Assembly: GCF_021341785.1 (NCBI RefSeq)
Contig: NZ_JAJTTF010000005.1
Coordinates: 248,001 to 312,000 of the forward strand
From: Microbacterium sp. Au-Mic1
Lineage (GTDB): Bacteria > Actinomycetota > Actinomycetes > Actinomycetales > Microbacteriaceae
Direction: 5' to 3'
Length of the DNA: 64,000 nucleotides
The position numbers were made by a program, and so were the translations under genes. Of the stretch, positions 25,581-33,949 are shown one piece after another. Positions within the stretch are counted from its first letter, which is position 1. Every line of letters starts with the position of its first letter. The notes beneath the pieces were generated by a model, which saw only the letters and a list, made by a program, of their open reading frames with translations, was not told the origin of the DNA and ran no database searches.

Positions 25581-26891
25581 GTGGCCGAGGCAACTGAGGA
25601 CCGAGCAACCGAGGACAAGGCCCCCCAGGGCGACTTCTTCGATCAGCTGCTGGACAACCCGACGACGCAGCAGTCCTTCACGATCGGCTTCCGCGGTTAC
25701 GACAAGACCGAGGTCGACGCGCATCTGACCGCGCTCACCGAGGAACTGCGGCGGGCGACCGAGTCGGGCGCGAAGGCCGACGCCCACTTGCGCGGCGAGC
25801 TCGGCAAGGTCACGGAGAAGCACCGCCAGGACCTGGAGAAGGCCACCGCCGCGCATGAGAAGCGCGCGGCACAGCTGGAGTCCGACCTCGCGACGGCGAA
25901 CGCGAAGATCGCCGAGTCGGCGCAGCAGATCCAGTCGCTGAGCACGGCCCTGGCCGGATCCCAGGAGGACATCGACGAGGCCACCTCGCGCTCGCAGTTC
26001 GAGACCGTGCTGCGCGTGGCGGAGGAGCAGGCCAGCGTCCTGATCCAGAACGCCGCGGTGCAGGCGGAGCGCCTGCTCGAGGCCGCCCGCGACGAGGCCG
26101 CCGCCAAGCGCGCCGAGCTCGACGCCGATGTCGCACGGATCACGGCGCAGGCCGAGCGCGACGCGGACCAGGTGCGTCTGAAGATGGAGACCGAGTTCAC
26201 CGCGCACACGGCGCAGGTCGAGCGCGAGGCCGCGCACGCCGCCGAGAAGGTGAACCACGCCGAGCAGGAGGCGCACTCGATCCGCACGGAGGCCGAGAAG
26301 GGCGCCGCCGCGCTGCGTGCGATGGTCACCCGCGAGACGACCGATCTGCGGGTCTCGGCCGAGCGCGAGGTGCGCGAGATGAACGCGCGCGTGCTGGAGA
26401 TGGAGGAGTCCCTCACGCGCCGCCAGGACGACGCCCAGCAGGAGTTCCTCGTACTGCACAACCAGGCCGTCGCGCACGCCGAGCGCATCACCGCCGATGC
26501 CAACGAGCAGGTCGCCTCCTCGCTCGCCCACGCCGAGCGGATCTCGGCCAAGGCCGAGGACTACGAGCGCCTGATGCGCTCGCAGGCCAGCGCGATCGAG
26601 GCCGAGGCGCAGGTGCGCGCCCGCGAGACCCTCGACCGCGCCCGCACCAAGTCGCAGAAGATCGTCGACATGGTCACCGCCCACACGGCCAACGTCGTGC
26701 GCGACGCCGACGACCGCGCCCGTCAGCTGCGCTGGCAGCAGCAGCAGCTCACCAGCTTCATGGCCGAGGTGCGCGAGCTGATCCGCCCCGACGGCGCTCT
26801 CGGCAGCGAGGCCTCCGGATCCGCTCCCGCCGCCGCGGAAGCGGAGGGGTCTGCAGAGGCCGAGGCATCCGCGGAGGGCGCCGAGGCCTGA
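25581..26891 (+). CDS. DivIVA-domain coiled-coil protein (polarity/cell-division type)
   Basis: A 436-residue, almost wholly coiled-coil protein. The short N-terminal piece SFTIGFRGYDKTEVDAHL (about 33-50) is the DivIVA lipid-binding signature. The remainder is heptad-rich with many A/E/R/Q residues, ending in an Ala/Glu/Ser low-complexity tail. Such proteins mark curved membrane and organise polar growth or cytoskeletal filaments in actinobacteria (Wag31, Scy and FilP type). It is longer than Wag31 and lacks its usual dcw-cluster context, so it is a paralogue. GTG start preceded by GAAAGG. Confidence 0.83.
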   Translation: MAEATEDRATEDKAPQGDFFDQLLDNPTTQQSFTIGFRGYDKTEVDAHLTALTEELRRATESGAKADAHLRGELGKVTEKHRQDLEKATAAHEKRAAQLESDLATANAKIAESAQQIQSLSTALAGSQEDIDEATSRSQFETVLRVAEEQASVLIQNAAVQAERLLEAARDEAAAKRAELDADVARITAQAERDADQVRLKMETEFTAHTAQVEREAAHAAEKVNHAEQEAHSIRTEAEKGAAALRAMVTRETTDLRVSAEREVREMNARVLEMEESLTRRQDDAQQEFLVLHNQAVAHAERITADANEQVASSLAHAERISAKAEDYERLMRSQASAIEAEAQVRARETLDRARTKSQKIVDMVTAHTANVVRDADDRARQLRWQQQQLTSFMAEVRELIRPDGALGSEASGSAPAAAEAEGSAEAEASAEGAEA

Positions 26892-26899
26892 CCCTTCCC

Positions 26900-27048
26900 G
26901 GGGTCGTTGAGCGAACACGCGCGTAGCGCGAGTGAGACGGAACGCGGTGATCTCGCAAGGTCGCCGCGTTTCGTCTCGGTCTGCGTTTCGACTCGGTCGC
27001 TGCGCGACCTCGCTCAACGACCGTGCGGCGGCCTCGCTCAACGACCCC
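26900..27048. repeat. GTTGAGCGA-type intergenic palindrome, copy 2
   Basis: It starts GGGGTCGTTGAGCGA and closes twice with CTCGCTCAACGACC (ending at 27022 and again at 27048), so the right end is duplicated. The inner arms GACGGAACGCGG and CCGCGTTTCGTC are the same as in the other copies with one change. It lies after the DivIVA-like gene, ahead of the zur-like gene on the same strand. Confidence 0.83.
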
Positions 27049-27106
27049 CATCCTCGCTCGGAGGTCACGGATACGCCGCTCCCAGCCGCGGACCAGAACC
27101 CCGCTC

Positions 27107-27112
27107 TAGACT
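27107..27112 (+). promoter_or_regulatory. -10 element of a probable leaderless transcript for the zur-like gene
   Basis: TAGACT sits six bases before the ATG at 27119. This spacing places the transcription start at or next to the A of the ATG, the usual geometry of leaderless actinobacterial messages. No clear ribosome site is present. Confidence 0.5.
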
Positions 27113-27118
27113 CGAGGC

Positions 27119-27517
27119 ATGGCTCAGCGGAACACGTGGCAGCGCGAACGCGTGCGCGAAGAGCTCTCCGACGTGCGCGGATTCGTCAGCGCGCAGACGC
27201 TGCACCAGGCGCTTCGAGAGGCCAACACCGGCATCGGCCTGGCGACCGTCTATCGCGCCCTTGCCGGGCTGGCGGCCTCGGGTGAGGCCGATTCGCTGCA
27301 GAGCCCCGAGGGCGAGGCGCTCTACCGCGCGTGCAGCAGCGAGGGCCACCACCATCACCTGATCTGCCGCTCCTGCGGGATGACCGTGGAGATCGAGGCC
27401 ACCGACGTCGAGCAGTGGGCGCAGCGCACCGCGGCCCTGCACGGCTTCCGCGACGCGGAGCACGTCGTCGACATCTTCGGACTGTGCGCGAGCTGCGCGA
27501 ACGCCGCCCAGGAGTGA
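27119..27517 (+). CDS. zur: Fur family metal-dependent repressor (Zur-like)
   Basis: A 132-residue regulator with an N-terminal winged helix (LATVYRALAGL recognition region, about 39-50) and a C-terminal dimerisation/metal domain. Metal ligands visible are the HHHH cluster and the two structural-zinc pairs CRSC and CASC. Length and sequence fit Zur better than Fur. The znuACB-like operon with a Fur/Zur box at 19.6 kb is a likely target. The gene leads a compact set: a permease starts eight bases later, followed by overlapping genes. Confidence 0.85.
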   Translation: MAQRNTWQRERVREELSDVRGFVSAQTLHQALREANTGIGLATVYRALAGLAASGEADSLQSPEGEALYRACSSEGHHHHLICRSCGMTVEIEATDVEQWAQRTAALHGFRDAEHVVDIFGLCASCANAAQE

Positions 27518-27524
27518 TCCCCGC

Positions 27525-28598
27525 GTGACCCTGACGACCCCCGGCCGCCGTGCGACTGCCGCACGAGACGGCGCGGCGACTCCGCACGCGCTGCGCACCC
27601 CACCGCCGCGGCTGTCCGGTCGCGCGGCGCTCATCGGCGCTGCGATCGGCGTCGCCGTGGTGGCGGCCCTCATCGCGATCGACGTGCTGGCGCCGCATCT
27701 GTTCTCCGCCCGCCTGCCGAACCGGCTGCAGGACGGGCTCACCCTGTCGCTGAGTGTGCTGTTCGAGGCGCTGCCGTTCGTGATCCTCGGCGTGCTGCTC
27801 TCGATCGTGGTGCAGGTGTGGCTGCCCGCCGGCGTGATCGAGCGCGTGCTGCCGAAGCGCGGCTGGGCGCGCCGGGCCGTGCTGTCGCTGCTGGGCATGC
27901 TCATCCCGGTGTGCGAGTGCGGCAACGTGCCGTTCGCGCGCGGCCTCATGATGCGGGGCCTGGGGCCGGCGGAGGCGCTGACCTTCCTGATCGCGGCGCC
28001 CATCCTCAACCCGATCGTGATCCTCACGACCCATGCCGCCTTCGGCTTCGACGGCGGAATCCTCGTGGCCCGCCTCGTCGGCGGCTACCTCGTCGCGAAC
28101 CTGATCGGCTGGGTCTACAGTCGTCATCCGGATCCCGACGCGCTGCTCACCGCGCGCTTCCGCGACACCTGCGAGGTGGTCGTGCACGAGCAGGGATCCG
28201 GGATCCGCCGGAGTCTCGCCCAGTTCCTCATCGAGCTGCGCGCCGTGATGCCCGCGCTGATCATCGGATCCGCGCTCGCCGGCGCCGTGCAGGTGCTCGT
28301 CCCGCGCGACGTGCTGCTGGCGATCGGCTCGAACCCGCTGCTGTCGGTCGTCGCGATGATCGCGCTGGCCATCTCGGTGGCGATCTGCTCGAACGTCGAC
28401 TCGTTCTTCGCGCTCTCGTTCGCCTCGACATTCTCCCCGGGCGCGATCGTCGCCTTCCTGCTGGTGGGTCCGCTGGTCGACATCAAGATGATGGCGCTGC
28501 TGCGCACCACCTTCACCGCCCGCACCCTTGCCGGGATCGTCGGCATCGTGGTCCTGTTCGGCTTCGCCCTGGGGATCGGGGTGAACATCCTTGCCTGA
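27525..28598 (+). CDS. DUF318/UPF0718 (YcgR-like) permease
   Basis: A 357-residue polytopic membrane protein of the permease family UPF0718. The signature PVCECGNVPFARGLMMRG (Cys-containing) and the repeat-like FLIAAPILNPIVI are present, with about eight helices. Members are usually linked to metal or arsenic export or to metal homeostasis, without settled biochemistry. GTG start eight bases after the zur-like stop; the next gene overlaps its end. The pairing with a YcgQ-like protein mirrors Bacillus subtilis YcgR/YcgQ. Confidence 0.85.
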   Translation: MTLTTPGRRATAARDGAATPHALRTPPPRLSGRAALIGAAIGVAVVAALIAIDVLAPHLFSARLPNRLQDGLTLSLSVLFEALPFVILGVLLSIVVQVWLPAGVIERVLPKRGWARRAVLSLLGMLIPVCECGNVPFARGLMMRGLGPAEALTFLIAAPILNPIVILTTHAAFGFDGGILVARLVGGYLVANLIGWVYSRHPDPDALLTARFRDTCEVVVHEQGSGIRRSLAQFLIELRAVMPALIIGSALAGAVQVLVPRDVLLAIGSNPLLSVVAMIALAISVAICSNVDSFFALSFASTFSPGAIVAFLLVGPLVDIKMMALLRTTFTARTLAGIVGIVVLFGFALGIGVNILA

Positions 28599-29403
28599 GA
28601 CGACGACCGCGCACCGGCCCTCCCGCGCGCAGGCCCTCGGCACCCGCTGGCTCGGCGCCGGCCTGGCGGCCGCGCTCGCGATCGCGACCCTCGCCCTCGC
28701 CTTCACGGGACGACTCACCCTCTACATCAGCCCCGAGACCGTGTGGTTCGCCGTCGCCGCCGCGATCGTGACGCTCGTCGGGGCCGTGTGGTCGTGCATG
28801 CTGCCGCTCGGCGCGGAGCAGGATCACGGGCACGATCACGGCAACGCCGGCCACGACCACGATCACGCGCACGCTTCGTCCTCGCGCCGTGTCCTCGGGG
28901 CCGTGGTGGGTGCGACCGGCGGAGTGATCGCGACCGGCGTCGTCGCCGGCGCGCTGCTGCTGCCTCCCGCATCCCTCTCGGTGGACATGGCGATGCAGCG
29001 CGCCCCCATGGGCAATGTCCTGTTCGCCGGCGCCGACGACGTCGCCCTCGGGGCGAACACCGACACCAGTACGTTCGGCGTGGGCGGCTGGGCCAGCGTG
29101 TTCGCCACGGGCTCCCGGCCCGAGAAGTACGACGGATCCACGGTGACCCTCACGGGCTTCCTGACGCCCAGCGGATCCGCGAAGGATCAGGCGCACCTCA
29201 CCCGCATGGTCATCACGCACTGCGTGCTCGACGCGCAGCCCGCGTCGGTGCCCGTGCAGATCAGCGGCTGGCAGGGACAGTACGCTGTGGGCGACTGGAT
29301 CCAGGTGAAGGGGACCGTCCGCGCGAGTGCGGACGGGAAGCTCTCGATCGTGCCGGCCAGTGTGTCGAAGATCCCGGAGCCGAAGGACCCCTATGAGCAC
29401 TGA
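28591..29403 (+). CDS. YcgQ-like TIGR03943/UPF0703 family protein with His-rich loop
   Basis: A 270-residue membrane protein with two N-terminal helices (about 22-42 and 53-70). Then follows a cytoplasmic or extracytoplasmic loop rich in His and Asp (HDHGNAGHDHDHAH), a third helix, and a soluble C-terminal domain (VTLTGFLTP...MVITHCVLDA) seen in the family. The His-rich loop suggests metal binding. TTG start inside the end of the permease gene (eight-base overlap), so it is almost certainly co-translated with it. Role inferred: partner of the permease in metal handling. Confidence 0.83.
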   Translation: MPETTTAHRPSRAQALGTRWLGAGLAAALAIATLALAFTGRLTLYISPETVWFAVAAAIVTLVGAVWSCMLPLGAEQDHGHDHGNAGHDHDHAHASSSRRVLGAVVGATGGVIATGVVAGALLLPPASLSVDMAMQRAPMGNVLFAGADDVALGANTDTSTFGVGGWASVFATGSRPEKYDGSTVTLTGFLTPSGSAKDQAHLTRMVITHCVLDAQPASVPVQISGWQGQYAVGDWIQVKGTVRASADGKLSIVPASVSKIPEPKDPYEH

Positions 29404-31300
29404 CGACGCGGATCACCCCCTCACCCGCGCCGAGCTGCGCGCGCGCCGCGCCGCGGAGGAGGCGGCTGCCGTGGAGCCCGCGGCGCCGGAGGGCTCCGCG
29501 TCGGCGCCGGAGGGCGCCGAGCCGGCTGCTCCCGGTGATTCCGCGCCGGCACCTGCGACGCCCGGGGTTCCGGCTGCCGCGGATGTCCCGGAGGCTCCGC
29601 GGATCCCCGCCGTGCCGGCCGCGGAAGAGCCGGTCACCCGCTCCGCCGCGCCCGAGCAGGTCTTCGACGCGAGGCCGGGCCCGCGACGCACCCCGAACGG
29701 GCCATCGGGCGTGAGCGTCTCGAGGGACGAAACAGGTCAGGGCTCGACCGGCGGCTCGGACACGACCGGCGGCCCGGATGCGGCCCCGGCGCCCGCTGCG
29801 CCAGCGGCCACGCGCGTGCATCAACAGGACCCGCCCCTCGTGCCGGACGACGCGCATGTCGAGGAACCTCCGACGGATCCACGGCTCCAGGCGCCGGAGT
29901 GGCAGCCGCATCCCACCCCGGAACCCGTCAAGCGCCGCCGACGGTTCCCGCTGGTCCTCGGCGCGGTGATCGCAGTGCTCGTCGTCGTGGTCGCGGCGTT
30001 CGGGGTGATCACGCTGCTGCAGGGACCGCGGATCAGCAGCGTGAAGATCGACGCGCAGTCCGCGATCGACGCCTCCGGCACCCGCATGATCATCACCGCC
30101 AGCCAGCCGCTGGCGAAGGTGGATCCGAAGCAGGTGACCGTGAGTCCGCAGGCTCCGTTCACGGTCGACACGTCGGGGCGCAACCTCGGGATCCGCTTCA
30201 CCGTGCCGCTCGACGACGACACGAACTACACCGTCACCGTGAAGGACGCGACCGGCACCGACAAGCAGCGCCAGAGCACGCTGCAGGCGACCTTCCAGAC
30301 GCCGAAGTCGACGATCTTCCTGCTCCAGCGCAACGCCGACGGCGACGACACGATCTTCCTCACCGATCTCGGTGGCAAGAACGCGGTCCCGGTGGTGCAG
30401 CACGAGAAGATCGACGATTTCCGGGCCACCGCCGATCACCTCGTGGTGGCGACCGAGAAGGACGGCGCGTCGGTGCTGCTGGTGATGGACCGGAAGGGCA
30501 AGAACCAGCGGCAGCTGAAGCTGCCCGGCGCCGGGTTCCTCTCGAACCTGCAGGTGTCGGAACGCGGGAACCTGGTCGGATACACCTTCACGGACAAGGG
30601 CATCAGCGCGACCAGCGGCCGGGCGAGCATCCTGGTGACCCAGTCGCTCACGGGCGACGGCGAGCCGCAGATCGTCACGGTCGGCGACAAGATGCCGAGC
30701 ATCGCCCAGTGGGCGTTCGTGCCCGACTCGTCCTCGGCCCTGTTCATCGACTTCAGTGGCGCGCTGTACGTCGAGGACCGCGCCGACGCGAAGGCGAAGC
30801 CGACCGCCCTCGGCGCCGCGCAGACCGTCGAGGGCATCTCCCGCGGCACCTACACGGCGATCGTGAGCCGCGGCAACGACCTCGTCGAGCTGAATCTCGC
30901 GGACGGATCCGAGAAGCCCCTGGCGGCCTCCACGCCCGACTTCGGCGTGCCCGGCACGATCGCCCCCTTCCCGGGCGGAACGCTGCGACAGGTCGCCACC
31001 CGAGACGCCACCGGACTGCCGACCGGACAGATCGTCACGCGCGTGGGCGACGACGGCAAAGCCACGAAGCTGTTCAGCGTGACCGGATCCGATGCGATCA
31101 TGCAGGCCTGCCCGTCGCCGAGCGGGCAGTACAGTGCGATCGTGGTGGCTCCCAAGCTCGTCAACAACCCGTACGACCAGTCGCTGCTGCCGCTGCCGAC
31201 CACGATGCAGACGCACATCGTCGACACGAAGACCGGCAAGGAGCTCGTGGTGCTGGCGGGCTTCGACCCCTCGTGGTGCGCGCAGGCGCCGCACCGGTGA
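29393..31300 (+). CDS. Membrane-anchored protein with Ig-like and beta-propeller-like regions
   Basis: A 635-residue protein I cannot assign to a named family. Residues about 1-185 are Ala/Pro/Gly-rich and disordered-looking. One transmembrane helix (LVLGAVIAVLVVVVAAFGVI) follows a KRRRRF stop-transfer cluster. The outside part begins with a Big_5/Ig-like domain (about 215-310) and continues with repeated DGASVLLVMDRKG-type strands resembling a TolB/WD-type propeller. The start overlaps the previous gene by 11 bases. Its place in the zur-permease-YcgQ run suggests a cell-surface role; the function is unknown. Confidence 0.8.
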   Translation: MSTDDADHPLTRAELRARRAAEEAAAVEPAAPEGSASAPEGAEPAAPGDSAPAPATPGVPAAADVPEAPRIPAVPAAEEPVTRSAAPEQVFDARPGPRRTPNGPSGVSVSRDETGQGSTGGSDTTGGPDAAPAPAAPAATRVHQQDPPLVPDDAHVEEPPTDPRLQAPEWQPHPTPEPVKRRRRFPLVLGAVIAVLVVVVAAFGVITLLQGPRISSVKIDAQSAIDASGTRMIITASQPLAKVDPKQVTVSPQAPFTVDTSGRNLGIRFTVPLDDDTNYTVTVKDATGTDKQRQSTLQATFQTPKSTIFLLQRNADGDDTIFLTDLGGKNAVPVVQHEKIDDFRATADHLVVATEKDGASVLLVMDRKGKNQRQLKLPGAGFLSNLQVSERGNLVGYTFTDKGISATSGRASILVTQSLTGDGEPQIVTVGDKMPSIAQWAFVPDSSSALFIDFSGALYVEDRADAKAKPTALGAAQTVEGISRGTYTAIVSRGNDLVELNLADGSEKPLAASTPDFGVPGTIAPFPGGTLRQVATRDATGLPTGQIVTRVGDDGKATKLFSVTGSDAIMQACPSPSGQYSAIVVAPKLVNNPYDQSLLPLPTTMQTHIVDTKTGKELVVLAGFDPSWCAQAPHR

Positions 31301-31319
31301 TGACCGGGTCCGCCAGCCG

Positions 31320-32135
31320 ATGACCGGATCCGACGCCCGCCGCGGCGGCACGAGCAGGAGCGGATCCGACGGTGCGGGGCTGCGCCGCGCGACGCGGGAG
31401 GACCTACTGGCGCTGCCGCTCGAGGTGGCGCCGCGTCTGCTCGGCGCCCGGCTGCGCACGCTCGTGGACGGCGCGGAGGTGCAGCTGCGGATCACCGAGG
31501 TCGAGGCCTACCACGGCAAGGGCGTCGGCGACCGGCACGACCCCGGATCGCACGCCCGGATGGGGCGTACCGCGCGCAATGCCACGATGTGGGGCGAGCC
31601 CGGGCATCTGTACGTCTACCTCAGCCACGGCATCCACTCGTGCGTGAACGTGGTGTGCGGGCCGGACGGAGTGGCCGGCGGTGTGCTGCTGCGTGCCGGC
31701 GAGGTGGAGACGGGTGTCGAGGTGGCGGCGGTGCGGCGCGGGCTGTTTCCCGTTCTCAGGGTGGATTCGCCGAAGTCACCGAGAACGGAGCGGATCGCGC
31801 CCCCGGAGGAAATCGATCCTGAGAGCGGTGTGCTGCCGCTCCGCGCGACCCAGCGGCGCGACCTGGCTCGCGGCCCCGGGCGGTTCGGGCAGGCCTCGGG
31901 CCTGCGGCACCCGCAGCACGACGGCATCGACGCGATCACCGGGCGGCCGCGGGCCGGTGCGGTTGCCGAGCTGTGGCTCGCGGAGCCGCTCGCCGACATC
32001 GCCTCCGGCCCGCGGGTGGGCGTCGCCGGTCACGCCGGCACGGACGCGTTCCCCTGGCGGTTCTGGATCCCCGGGGATCCGACCGTGTCCCCGTTCCGCT
32101 GGGGGCGCGGAGCCGCCGAGGCCGCCGCACGCTGA
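31320..32135 (+). CDS. mpg: DNA-3-methyladenine glycosylase (AAG/Mpg family)
   Basis: A 271-residue base-excision repair enzyme that removes alkylated purines. Family motifs are LPLEVAPRLLGARL, the catalytic-Glu motif TEVEAYHG, MWGEPGHLYVYLSHGIHSCVNVV, and the end motif RDLARGPGRFGQASG. Between AAVRRG and the RDLARGP motif it carries roughly 25-30 extra residues rich in P, R, S and E. These are encoded by the palindromic stretch 31750-31828, an apparent in-frame insertion into a variable loop. The start ATG follows an imperfect direct repeat (GATGACCGGRTCCG). Last gene of the zur-led run. Confidence 0.9.
   Translation: MTGSDARRGGTSRSGSDGAGLRRATREDLLALPLEVAPRLLGARLRTLVDGAEVQLRITEVEAYHGKGVGDRHDPGSHARMGRTARNATMWGEPGHLYVYLSHGIHSCVNVVCGPDGVAGGVLLRAGEVETGVEVAAVRRGLFPVLRVDSPKSPRTERIAPPEEIDPESGVLPLRATQRRDLARGPGRFGQASGLRHPQHDGIDAITGRPRAGAVAELWLAEPLADIASGPRVGVAGHAGTDAFPWRFWIPGDPTVSPFRWGRGAAEAAAR
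31750..31828. repeat. Palindromic element inside mpg
   Basis: The terminal arms CCGTTCTCAGG and CCTGAGAGCGG are inverted repeats with one mismatch, 79 bases end to end. Arms and length closely match the intergenic element at 25252-25337. The inner sequences agree only partly, so common origin is an inference. It is read through in frame as part of the glycosylase. Confidence 0.5.
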
Positions 32136-32138
32136 TCC

Positions 32139-32165
32139 CGGAGACCGCGCGACCGGCCGTCTCCG
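32139..32165. terminator. Weak hairpin between convergent mpg and GH3 genes
   Basis: CGGAGAC and GTCTCCG, a 7-bp stem with a 13-base loop, in the 46-base gap between convergent genes. Confidence 0.4.
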
Positions 32166-32181
32166 CCGAGCCGGTGCGGGC

Positions 32182-33930
32182 TCAGCCTGCGCTCTGCGCG
32201 CGCCGCACGCCGAAACCGGTGTGGAAGCGCGGCTCCGCGGTATCGAAGGGCACGTCTTCGCGGGATGCTTCGACCGCCTCCATCGATGCCGGGATGTCGA
32301 ACGGGAACGCACCGGTGATCGCCGCCCGGCCCTGCAACGCCGCCAGCAGCACGGCATCGCTCGCGCCGAAATCGCCGACGACCGCCGCGGCGACCTCGAC
32401 CAGGGGGCCGAGGATTGCGGGGCGCTCCAGGTACACCGATACGAAGACCGGCGCGACCGATGCGTATGCCGTCAGTCGCTCGAGGATCTCGTCGTCGAAC
32501 GCGAGCGTGCCACCGTGGAAGAAGTCACCGAGCGATCCGCGGCCCGGGGTGAACGGCGCGTCCAGACGCACCACGATCGCGTCCGCCTCGGCGGCATCCG
32601 TCACCGGGACGAGGCCGGCGTCGCGGGCGGCCTGCGCCGCGACACCGTCGAGCAGCACCCGTGCACCGGTCGCGAGCACCGGCGCGTCCGCCGTCGCCAG
32701 TACCAGGGACTGCGCCTGCGCACGCACCCCGCGGGCGGTGAACTCCGGCGATCCGCAGATCTCCCGAGTGCGGGCGACGTCGACGCGACGGTGCTCGAAC
32801 ACTCCGAGACGGAACTTCTCCCGCAGCAGCCGCCGGATCGATTCGTCGAGCCGCGACTCCCGGATCCGGCCGGAATCGACGAGCTCCTCGATCAGAGCCG
32901 CATTGCGGTCTCCACCGAACTGATCGACGCCCACGTCGATCGCGATCGCCGCGCGCTCGCCCGGGGTGAGGTGCTCCAGCCCCCATCCATTCGGGCCGAA
33001 CTGCAGATCACCCATGGGTTCGGCCTCGAGCAGGTTCCAGTCGGTGACGACGACGCCGTCGAAGCCCAGTCGGCGACGCAGGATGTCCTGCACCACGGGC
33101 GCGTTGAACGCGAACCCGACCTCGGGCCACGCCGTGCCGACCGGCTTGCCGTAGTAGGTCATGACCTGGGTGGCTCCGGCCGCGAAGGCGCGCTCGAACG
33201 GGCGCAGGTGCAGCTCCTGCTGCCCGCCCGGATAGACCTGCTCGGGGTAGCGCGGGTCGTGCGCATCGTCGCCCCGCAGCTGCGGGCCACCGCCGGGGAA
33301 GTGCTTGACGACGGCGGCGACCGACTCCGGGCCGAGCTCTGGTCCGCCGCGCAGCGCCTCGATGAATGCGACGGTCAGGTCGGCGACGCGCTCCGGATCC
33401 TCGCCGAAGGTGCCGGACCCGCGCGACCAGCGCGGCTCGCTGAAGATGTCGGCCATGGGGCCGAGCAGCACCCGGATGCCCATCGCGAGGAACTCCTGCC
33501 GCATGGTGTCGCCGAACGTGCGGGCGGCGTCGAGCCCGCCGATCGCCGCGATCCCCGGGTAGTCGGGCCAGCGGGACAGACTGTCCAGCGCCTGCCCGGT
33601 GAAGAGGTTGCTGCGGAAGCCGTGCCGAGGATCCGAGGACAGAGTGATCGGGATCCCGAGCCGGGTCGACTCGGCGATCTCCTGCAGGGTGTTGTGCCAC
33701 TCGGCGACGGCGGCGCTGTCCTCCCCGCCGAGCACGTTGAAATGGCTGATGCCGACGGCGCCGGCGTAGCGCTCGGCGGCGGCGAGGGCCTCCGTCTCGC
33801 TGAGTCCGTCGCCCGCGGGAGCGGTGGACGGGTGGAACATCATGGCGGCCTTCTCGGCGACCGTCATCCGGCGAAGCAGGTCCTCGACACGGCGATCGAT
33901 CGGCAGGGAGGGATCCTGGTAGTCGTTCAT
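32182..33930 (-). CDS. Glycoside hydrolase family 3 (beta-glycosidase)
   Basis: A 582-residue two-domain GH3 enzyme without a signal peptide, so cytoplasmic. The nucleophile is Asp297 in VVVTDWN, and the substrate-binding motif KHFPGGGP is at 209-216. FGEDPERV and the early SSDPRHGF are also family motifs. It is shorter than typical beta-glucosidases and lacks a C-terminal fibronectin-like domain. It follows the MFS gene after 19 bases, so the transporter and the hydrolase form an operon for uptake and cleavage of a beta-linked glycoside, controlled by the divergent LacI regulator. Confidence 0.9.
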   Translation of the reverse strand: MNDYQDPSLPIDRRVEDLLRRMTVAEKAAMMFHPSTAPAGDGLSETEALAAAERYAGAVGISHFNVLGGEDSAAVAEWHNTLQEIAESTRLGIPITLSSDPRHGFRSNLFTGQALDSLSRWPDYPGIAAIGGLDAARTFGDTMRQEFLAMGIRVLLGPMADIFSEPRWSRGSGTFGEDPERVADLTVAFIEALRGGPELGPESVAAVVKHFPGGGPQLRGDDAHDPRYPEQVYPGGQQELHLRPFERAFAAGATQVMTYYGKPVGTAWPEVGFAFNAPVVQDILRRRLGFDGVVVTDWNLLEAEPMGDLQFGPNGWGLEHLTPGERAAIAIDVGVDQFGGDRNAALIEELVDSGRIRESRLDESIRRLLREKFRLGVFEHRRVDVARTREICGSPEFTARGVRAQAQSLVLATADAPVLATGARVLLDGVAAQAARDAGLVPVTDAAEADAIVVRLDAPFTPGRGSLGDFFHGGTLAFDDEILERLTAYASVAPVFVSVYLERPAILGPLVEVAAAVVGDFGASDAVLLAALQGRAAITGAFPFDIPASMEAVEASREDVPFDTAEPRFHTGFGVRRAQSAG

Positions 33931-33949
33931 CGGTTCTTCTCCGGATTCG

